Assembly (NCBI GenBank): GCA_009731375.1
Contig: BJOX01000179.1
Location: forward strand, 176,513-222,652
Direction: 5' to 3'
DNA length: 46,140 bases
DNA from: Paulinella micropora
Taxonomy: Eukaryota; Cercozoa; Imbricatea; Euglyphida
Of this stretch, positions 40,818 through 46,140 are shown one piece after another (the first letter of the stretch is position 1; each line of letters opens with the position of its first letter). The notes below the pieces were generated by a model. That model ran no database searches, was not told the DNA's origin, and worked only from the letters and a program-made list of their open reading frames with translations. The translations under genes were made by a program, and so were the position numbers.

Positions 40818-41180
40818 CAAAACTTCCCCCCCCCCTGTCGCCGTTTCCCGTGCGTGCTTGCACTTTTCGTAATGCCGGGGGAACGGCGAGAACGGCGAGG
40901 GGGGGGGCGGGCGGGAATACATTTTAAGCTACCAAACATTTCCCGCCCGCCGTGCTGCCCCCGAAAAGAGATGACAAAATGGTAGCAATCGAAAGGTGGG
41001 TGAGAGTGGGAGGGGAAAAAGCTGTGTAAGAAAAAAAGAGTGGTAGGGAGTCCCGTAGCAAAAGAAAGGCGGTCGCGCGCCTTTCCCCCTTCCCACTTTT
41101 GCCAACACACCGAATTCTTTTTTTGCTTGGGTGGCTTACTTTGTAAAAAAGCCGTTCTACACCACCCCCCCCTGCTCGGA
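40774..41180. promoter_or_regulatory. Intergenic region with (CT)n, poly-C/G and the 37-bp element
   Basis: A (CT)14 run at 40784, a C10 run at 40827, G9 at 40900 and, at 41061-41097, AAAGAAAGGCGGTCGCGCGC, then CTTTCCCCCTTCCCACT, the second copy of the element at 39531. A C9 run ends just before the ATG at 41181. These probably form the promoter of the gene at 41181. Confidence 0.55.
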
Positions 41181-41873
41181 ATGGAACACGTGGCGTCCGC
41201 GCTGGTGCCCTTCGAATTCCGCGGCAATGACGGAGCGGCCGACGATGACGACGACAGGTACACGGGCCCGTTCGCGCCGCGCAGCACGAAGCACGGAGCG
41301 AACTCGTCACCCCAGCGGTGGCAGAATTACAACGACTACGATGGGGCCGGAGATGCGAACGCGCCGCCAGAGCCGATGCGCCCGCTGAGCCTTTACCCGG
41401 GACTAGCGGAGGCCGAGCGGGAGGACGCCCAGCAGAACCCGGGCGCGGACGAATCTTTCTGCTTCGCGTGCCAGTTCCTGCCCAGAGGACAATGCGACAA
41501 CAGAGACTTTGCGCACTTGCAGAGCTTATTCGACGAGTGGGGTGACAGGAGCCCACTAGTAGTGCTGCGGTGTGTGCAGCAGTGGTACCGGCGGCGCTGG
41601 CAGGAAGAGTGCAACCAGCACTGGCTGCTGAGCAGCATACGGTTGCACATCGTGAGCCACCGCGCCATGCCCCCGGAGGTTTTCAGAAAGAACGCTATGC
41701 GCACGAACCAGGCGCTGCTGTACCACCTGGTGACGCAGGGCCTGCTGCGCGAGAACGACGACGGGACAGTGCGAGAGATAGACGAGAACAGCTTTAGAAA
41801 ATACCAGAGCCTAGTGCTAGCCAGCGTGAAACTACAGGCCGGCGCGCAGTCAAAAATGCCGGAGCCGTCCTAA
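41181..41873 (+). CDS. Virus-like zinc-binding protein
   Basis: 230 residues from the ATG at 41181; an upstream in-frame GTG exists, but the ATG directly follows the poly-C promoter. The first 90 residues are disordered and acidic (DDDDD). Then C94-x2-C97 and C105 (ESFCFACQ, GQCDN) are followed by helices with WYRRRWQEECNQHWLL and the HIVSH pair at 156-160, which could complete a zinc site. It ends in a helix with YHLVTQGLL. TAA stop, then AATAATAAAA signals at 41910. Possibly a late transcription or packaging factor, but this is a guess; no family is named. Confidence 0.55.
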   Translation: MEHVASALVPFEFRGNDGAADDDDDRYTGPFAPRSTKHGANSSPQRWQNYNDYDGAGDANAPPEPMRPLSLYPGLAEAEREDAQQNPGADESFCFACQFLPRGQCDNRDFAHLQSLFDEWGDRSPLVVLRCVQQWYRRRWQEECNQHWLLSSIRLHIVSHRAMPPEVFRKNAMRTNQALLYHLVTQGLLRENDDGTVREIDENSFRKYQSLVLASVKLQAGAQSKMPEPS

Positions 41874-42014
41874 ATAATAGGACGCTTGCAGAAAAAACAT
41901 TGCTTTTAATAATAAAAAAACAGGAATCTCTTGCTCGCCAGGAATATCTTTTTTTAAAAACTCCGAACAGGCAGGAATGACGCCCGCCGAAACCAAAAAG
42001 ACTAGAACCTCCTG

Positions 42015-42883
42015 ATGACACGCAACGGGATCCCTGTGTGTTTGGTCGCTTCTAGTCGGTGATACCAGCCATTTGCAGCAGGTGGTGGAAGCTCCGCCTG
42101 ACGCCAGCGGAGTTTGTGTCCCGCGTCCTCGGCCTGAGCGGCACCGTTGAGCCAGCTCGCCTGCACGAGCTAGTAGGTGCTGTCCTGGTGTGCACGGAGG
42201 CCAGCCACTACTGGTTCGTCCAGCCCCAGCCGGCCTCGCCCCGCGTCCCGTCTTTCAGCTCTCTGGTCGCGCTGCACGAACGTCTGGGTGTCAAGTTCCT
42301 GGACATGTTCCGTGTGCCCGACCCGTCCGACGAAGGCGCGTCTTCGGCTGCTGCTGAAAGCAACGAGACTACTGGGCCCGCCGCGCGGACAGAGCACCAA
42401 ATCTGTCCGGCGGCCCAGCGCCAGATCTGCAAGGCCTGGACAATAGCCCGCGATACACTAATAGTGATCGACGCGCTCCCGCAGCCAGACCCTCTGACAG
42501 GTTCCTTGGGCGCCGACCCTACGCAGCAGCAGCTAGAGTTGATCCTACTAGAAATGCGGGCCATGGGCCTTTGTGCCACAGCTTTGTTCAAGGACGAATT
42601 TCTAGACTACGACCCGTCAGCCAAGAGCCAGCCACGAGAATTCAGGGGGTACGAGAAAGTACGCAACGGGCGGGCCGCTGTAGAGGGCCTGCTGCGGCCC
42701 CTGAGCCACGAGCTCCAAGCGCGGGTCCATCGCAACCCAGGCTACCTCCTCCTCAGCGCGTGCCTCAGGCAGGTGGTGGATAATAGTACTCCGGACTTTG
42801 TGCTCAGGGTGGACAAGCGGGAGCTATTCATCGACCGCGAGCTCAAGATTGTCGCCAACAAACGGCGCCGGTTGGCTCAATAG
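42015..42883 (+). CDS. Virus-like protein, unknown, start uncertain
   Basis: The main frame runs from a GTG at 42059 to a TAG at 42883 (274 codons): LTPAEFVSRVLGLSG, LVGAVLVCTEASHYWF, LVALHERLGVKFLDMF, VDKRELFIDRELKIV, and a basic end NKRRRLAQ. An ATG at 42015 opens a short frame that ends exactly where this one begins, so a one-base slip near 42055 may join them. Rich in helices; no motif recognised. Confidence 0.5.
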
Positions 42884-43275
42884 ACAAAAACCAGAGAAAC
42901 GCGGCCAGGAAGTTTCCAAACTCAATTCAAAAAGCTTCAGGCTTTCCTCTCTTGTCCAAATCGTATTTTAAAAAAAAGGTTTATTTTCTAGTTCAGGAGA
43001 GGCAATCATGCGCGTGAACAATTCGCGGTGTAAGTAGCCAAAAAAAAAGAAGTAGACGGCAATATTCTAGATAGAATATTTTCAACCACGGTTTTCTTTT
43101 TTCTCCCAAAACACCCCCCCCCCCCCCCCCTTTCCCTCNNNNNNNNNNCCCCCCCCCCCTTTTTCTTCCTCTCCCGCCTGTCGTTTCAGCATTTTTTTTT
43201 GTTTGCTTTACGTTTTATTTTTTAAAACAAGGTGCGCCGGGCAAAAGCTTTGCAAGCCAGAGAAAAACAAAAGGA
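42884..43275. promoter_or_regulatory. Intergenic region with C18 and C11 tracts flanking a gap
   Basis: AT-rich sequence with TCTAGATAGAATATTTTCAAC-type inverted repeat (ATATTCTAGATAGAATAT at 43063), then a C18 run at 43113, a 10-N gap, and C11 at 43149. A T-rich leader precedes the ATG at 43276. It probably holds the promoter of the P-loop gene. Confidence 0.5.
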
Positions 43276-44323
43276 ATGCAAAACACAGCCGCGACAGAAA
43301 CAAAACAGTCTCAGCACCTGGTCAACATTCTTTCGCACGTCGAAGATTTTCAATATCTGAAAAAAGACAACAAGACCTTGATCATCACGTACGGACCACC
43401 AGGAGTTGGCAAGTCCGCCGTAATCAAAAAGTTTCTTAATGAAGTCTTCGGAGAAGGTAAAGCTCTCGCTGACGTAGAAGCCTGGTACAACGGCAGCATC
43501 GATGACCTGGTCAAGATGCACAGCGAGGAAGTGCGGAATTGGATCCAAATCAACGCAGAATTAAAGGAGAGAAAAGCTCGAGGCTATGAGCTTGCCAAGG
43601 TAAAGTTGTTCGAAGATTATGTTACGCGCAAGAGGACGCAAACCTATTTTGCCGCCCGCAAAGAAACACGGGGGTTGGACGAGCTGAATGATACCCTGAT
43701 GCAGGCGGCTATGGAACTCGGTGCAGGGATTTTGTTAGAAACGACCGGTGCGTACGGCAGGGGCTGGGATGCACTGCAAGGCCTCTTGTGGGCCTGCTCG
43801 CTGGCCAAGCAGAAAAAGTACACTGTTTACATCGTTTGTCCCCTAACCAGACTGGACACCCTAAATGGCAGACTTGCTAGACGTGAGGGGCAGCTTAACG
43901 CCCATAATACCGAAGAACTGTTCCGCAACTCCTACTACAACTTCTTTTACGAAATTCTGCCCAGCTATCAAATAGTTGCAGATGTCCTCTACATTTGTGA
44001 CAACAACGGAGACACAATAGGGAGGCTGGAATACCTCGACGACAAGGGCTCGTTTGCTTCCAAGCCCATCTCGTTGGGGAGCGCGCAGAGCCGGGAGACC
44101 TTGGAGCTGGTAAACAAACTCAACAAATTACATTTTATACGAGGGCTCCGCAAGACCGGTTGCACTTGCCCAGATTCGGCTGGAGCTTCTTCTTGTGGCC
44201 ATCCAAGGGCTGGACGAGGTCAACAATCACAGAGAATTTATGGCCAGCCAAGGAATGGACCAGCTCCATCAGCGACTGTGGCCAAACCCCTGTGCACTAT
44301 GCATTTTTTGCCACGAGTGGTAA
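43276..44323 (+). CDS. P-loop ATPase/kinase, virus-like, with a 3' frame slip
   Basis: The ATG at 43276 opens a frame with a Walker A motif GPPGVGKS at residues 40-47 after a hydrophobic strand (TLIITY), and a later strand ILLETTGAYGRGWD with TVYIVCPLTRLDTLNGRLARREGQ. This order (P-loop, then a TG-x strand, then an R-rich lid) resembles the zeta/polynucleotide-kinase-like P-loop group that phosphorylates small or nucleotide substrates. Near 44140-44155 coding style moves to the third frame, ending at the TAA at 44323 with a C-x2-C-x2-CH cluster. The nominal frame goes on to 44358 but reads as noise. Probably one gene with a one-base error. Confidence 0.6.
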
Positions 44324-44493
44324 ACTCTTTAGGGATACAAGCAGAGGATTTGCTCTAGTTGTAGCCCTCTTTTGAACGGAGAAAAGGGGGGCTTGGCAAA
44401 AAAGCCGGACGTTTAGCAATAAAAGTTGTTCCTTCCTTTATTTTCTTTTTGCACCAAAGCTTTTTAATAGCACGAGGTTCGCTTTTTTTTTGT
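44324..44493. terminator. Polyadenylation region between convergent genes
   Basis: AATAAAAGTTGTTCC at 44419 for the + strand gene, and T-rich sequence that would serve the - strand gene ending at 44494. No gene. Confidence 0.5.
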
Positions 44494-44888
44494 TCATTCG
44501 GTAGCTATAATATGTTTCTTCCCGTGGGGCCGGCACTGCAGCTTATTCGTCGTCGCGCCTAGGCGGCTGTCGGGCACGACCCAGAAAACGCGCCGGCGCG
44601 AACTCAGTAGTGTGTGGTCCGTTTCCGACACCACGACGCAGCCGCAGGTGCCACAGGTCTCGACGAAGGTATTGGTGGCCTCGCCGCCGTCGGTGACCGC
44701 GCTGGCCTTGTCCGCGAGATCCTGCAACGTGCTGTGCCAGGGAACGCTCGTGACTTCTAGCGACGCGAACTCTGCCAGGTCCCTCTCGGCCTCCAGCGCC
44801 TCTTCCTGGCCTACGTTTCGCTGATCCAGATACCTTTCAGGCCCAGGACCAACGCCCGGGCCAGCCGGAATTGCTTGTGCTCCGACAT
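44494..44888 (-). CDS. Small Cys-containing virus-like protein, duplicated gene
   Basis: The ATG at 44888 opens SEHKQFRLARALVLG. The reading then moves one frame near 44840 (in a GGCCC run) to RYLDQRNVGQEEALEAE, and on to FVETCGTCGCVVVSETDH and FWVVPDSRLGATT, ending in TAA at 44494. The TCGTCGC cluster may bind metal. The part from FVETC to DHTLL is repeated at 45801-45875, also on the - strand, in a broken copy. Divergent from the gene at 45167. Confidence 0.5.
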
Positions 44889-45166
44889 CTTTGCAGCCAA
44901 AAAAAATGTCCCGCGTAACGGCAGAGCCGGGAAAATCTTGCGCAAGAAATTTTCAGGGGAGGTAGGGGCGCGCGAAAAAGCTCTCCCTCTTGACAAGGTG
45001 TGCAGGGGCTTTTCGTCGACTCTCCCCCCCCCCCCCCCNNNNNNNNNNACCCCCATCTTACGTACTTCCCCTCGTCCCTCTCTTTCTCCCCTCCCCCCCA
45101 CTTTTTAACCCTCCGCCGTCCTCTCGATAGACACCAAGAAAGAGAAGGGTCTACTGAAACACAAAC
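44889..45166. promoter_or_regulatory. Divergent promoter region with C14 tract and gap
   Basis: Between the ATGs at 44888 (-) and 45167 (+). It holds C14 at 45025 ending in a 10-N gap, CCCCTCCCCCCCAC at 45090 and a pyrimidine-rich start region. Same style as 39306-39618. Confidence 0.5.
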
Positions 45167-45400
45167 ATGAATCTTGAGGAAAACAAGGTCTTGACCACTG
45201 AGTCAGATCCTCCTCCTTACAAAGAAATACGGGCGGATAGAAACATACAAGAAATTGCAGCCGACAAGAAGAAGCAGGATGAACAGGACTTGGCCTTGGC
45301 GGATTCTAAGACGTTGCAAAGACTGCAAGACAAGCTAAGAGCCGGTCAGGAACGTGCGGAAAAGTACCCTTTGGATAAAAACGACAAAGAACCAGAATAA
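45167..45400 (+). CDS. 77-residue protein with a PPPY motif
   Basis: ATG at 45167 to TAA at 45400. DPPPYKE at about residues 14-20 is a PPxY motif, which in many viruses and cell proteins binds WW domains of NEDD4-type ubiquitin ligases and recruits the ESCRT budding machinery. The rest is a charged helix (AADKKKQDEQDLALAD). Small, hydrophilic and next to a small membrane-protein ORF. A role in particle budding is an inference. Confidence 0.55.
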   Translation: MNLEENKVLTTESDPPPYKEIRADRNIQEIAADKKKQDEQDLALADSKTLQRLQDKLRAGQERAEKYPLDKNDKEPE

Positions 45401-45405
45401 CCAGG

Positions 45406-45621
45406 ATGTTTCAAGAGGTAAGTTTTTGGATTATGTTCATTCTCATTTTTATCCAAAGGCCTGTTACTGCTTTTTTTTCGTATCAACAGCATTTTGCAAA
45501 ACCCACCATGCCTTCTGTATGTATGTGTTGCAGGCGCACGCTGGATCCCCCAGTGCGTCAGACAAGTGGCAGTGCGCTGGCTGCACTGCCAATAGTTGTC
45601 AAAAAAAGTGCAACAAACTAG
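45406..45621 (+). CDS. Small membrane protein ORF
   Basis: 71 residues starting 6 nt after the PPPY gene's stop. Residues 6-25 (SFWIMFILIFIQ, PVTAFF) form one hydrophobic segment; the rest has CMCCRR and a basic end. A second frame over the same bases (45354-45647) is cysteine-rich and could compete. A possible GTAAGT...CAACAG intron at 45418-45489 is an alternative reading. CATTAAACC follows as a weak polyA signal. Confidence 0.35.
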   Translation: MFQEVSFWIMFILIFIQRPVTAFFSYQQHFAKPTMPSVCMCCRRTLDPPVRQTSGSALAALPIVVKKSATN

Positions 45622-45796
45622 CAAAGGATTTCGTCTGCCTTCATTAAACCAGTTTTTTTCTTTCATGAACACGATTTTTCCCCGGGGGGTGGCTCTTGAG
45701 TCGAGAGATTAGCGCGGCGCGTGAGCAAACTGCACCCCGGTGTAAGAACTTGAACAGGGATGGGAGACGAAGGCCAAGAAAAAGTACAAAAACTTA

Positions 45797-46140
45797 GGAG
45801 TTGGTGGTCCGTTTCCAAGACCACCACGCAGCCGCCACACGTCTCGACGAACGATGGTGGCCTCGTGCCAGCAAGCAGATCTTGCTCGAGCCCTGAGCTT
45901 TTCCTTGACACGAACTTCCCCCCCCCCCCCTCCTTTGCCGCTTCCTGCACGACAACAAATGACAATGGGGGGAGGGGCCGCTGAAGACAGGAGGAGGGGG
46001 CCGCTTGCGAAAGTACGCGGCCCCCCTCTTCCCCTTGCCCCCCGCCCCCTCGCTTTCCGGCGGCCCCCCCCCCCTCTGCACGAGAAGAGCAGAGAGAGAA
46101 AAAGGAGGGGGGGGGGCCTGCACGTACGAAAGTAGCCACA
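45797..46140 (-). pseudogene. Degenerate copy of the 44494-44888 gene at the window edge
   Basis: 45801-45875 matches 44611-44683 (TTGGTGGTCCGTTTCCAAGA, ACCACGCAGCCGC, GTCTCGACGAA, GGTGGCCTCG) with several changes and a 3-nt deletion in the Cys cluster. In - strand sense the frame reads SFVETCGGCVVVLETDH. Upstream it runs into poly-C/G-rich sequence (C12 at 45918, C11 at 46064), so the N-terminal half is not conserved. It may also continue beyond the window. Confidence 0.5.

Noticed and set aside
40491-41556. - strand ORFs opposite 40491-41556
   Set aside because: Shadows of the + strand genes and spacer; composition is GC-driven and without motifs.

Overview
The window is nuclear-type DNA from an intron-rich eukaryote. 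It has short GT-AG introns, abundant microsatellites (GA, CA, AAT, CTT), Ty1/copia retroelements and many 10-base N gaps. I cannot name the species. A protist, alga or marine invertebrate fits best. Many reading frames are broken by single-base slips, often at homopolymers, and by in-frame stops, so pseudogenes and assembly errors cannot always be separated.

Region by region: (1) 1-4215 holds exons of genes on the + strand, including a gene ending in a chromodomain, with clusters of the short palindrome CAAGGTATACCTTG in and around the introns. (2) 4215-16576 is a nest of copia-type retroelement pieces: a + strand gag, - strand protease, - strand gag/MYND-finger/protease/integrase, and a + strand reverse transcriptase/RNase H. 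Gag-integrase and RT-RNase H therefore lie head to head. (3) 16554-19620 holds a SET-domain-like exon, a RanBP2-finger plus DOT1-like methyltransferase gene, a basic AT-hook-like tail gene and a dense palindrome array. (4) 19640-29460 is a separate block marked by about 15 copies of another palindrome, CTTTTATGCATAAAAG, several of them inside 60-185 nt introns. It carries a - strand DNA methyltransferase gene (DLPYN motif, SAM site, PHD-like finger) and a + strand multi-exon gene of unknown function. (5) 29500-32450 is a hairpin MITE, a fold-back repeat and long microsatellites. (6) 32686-35310 is a compact - strand array of four charged-protein genes only about 47-55 nt apart. (7) 37129-37546 is a broken retroelement-like ORF that ends where a different kind of DNA begins.

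(8) About 37560-46140 looks like part of a large DNA virus or virus-like element. It has compact intronless genes on both strands, AATAAA signals next to stop codons, shared divergent promoters, poly-C tracts in the promoters, a repeated 37-bp promoter element, a heavily glycosylated type II membrane protein, a P-loop ATPase/kinase, a small PPPY-containing protein, and a duplicated small gene. I do not recognise the family.

The most unusual aspects are the concentration of chromatin and DNA modifiers (chromodomain, SET, DOT1-like, DNA methylase, PHD, RanBP2, MYND) among retroelements, the two palindrome families tied to introns, the polycistron-like array, and the virus-like block that abuts a broken retroelement.
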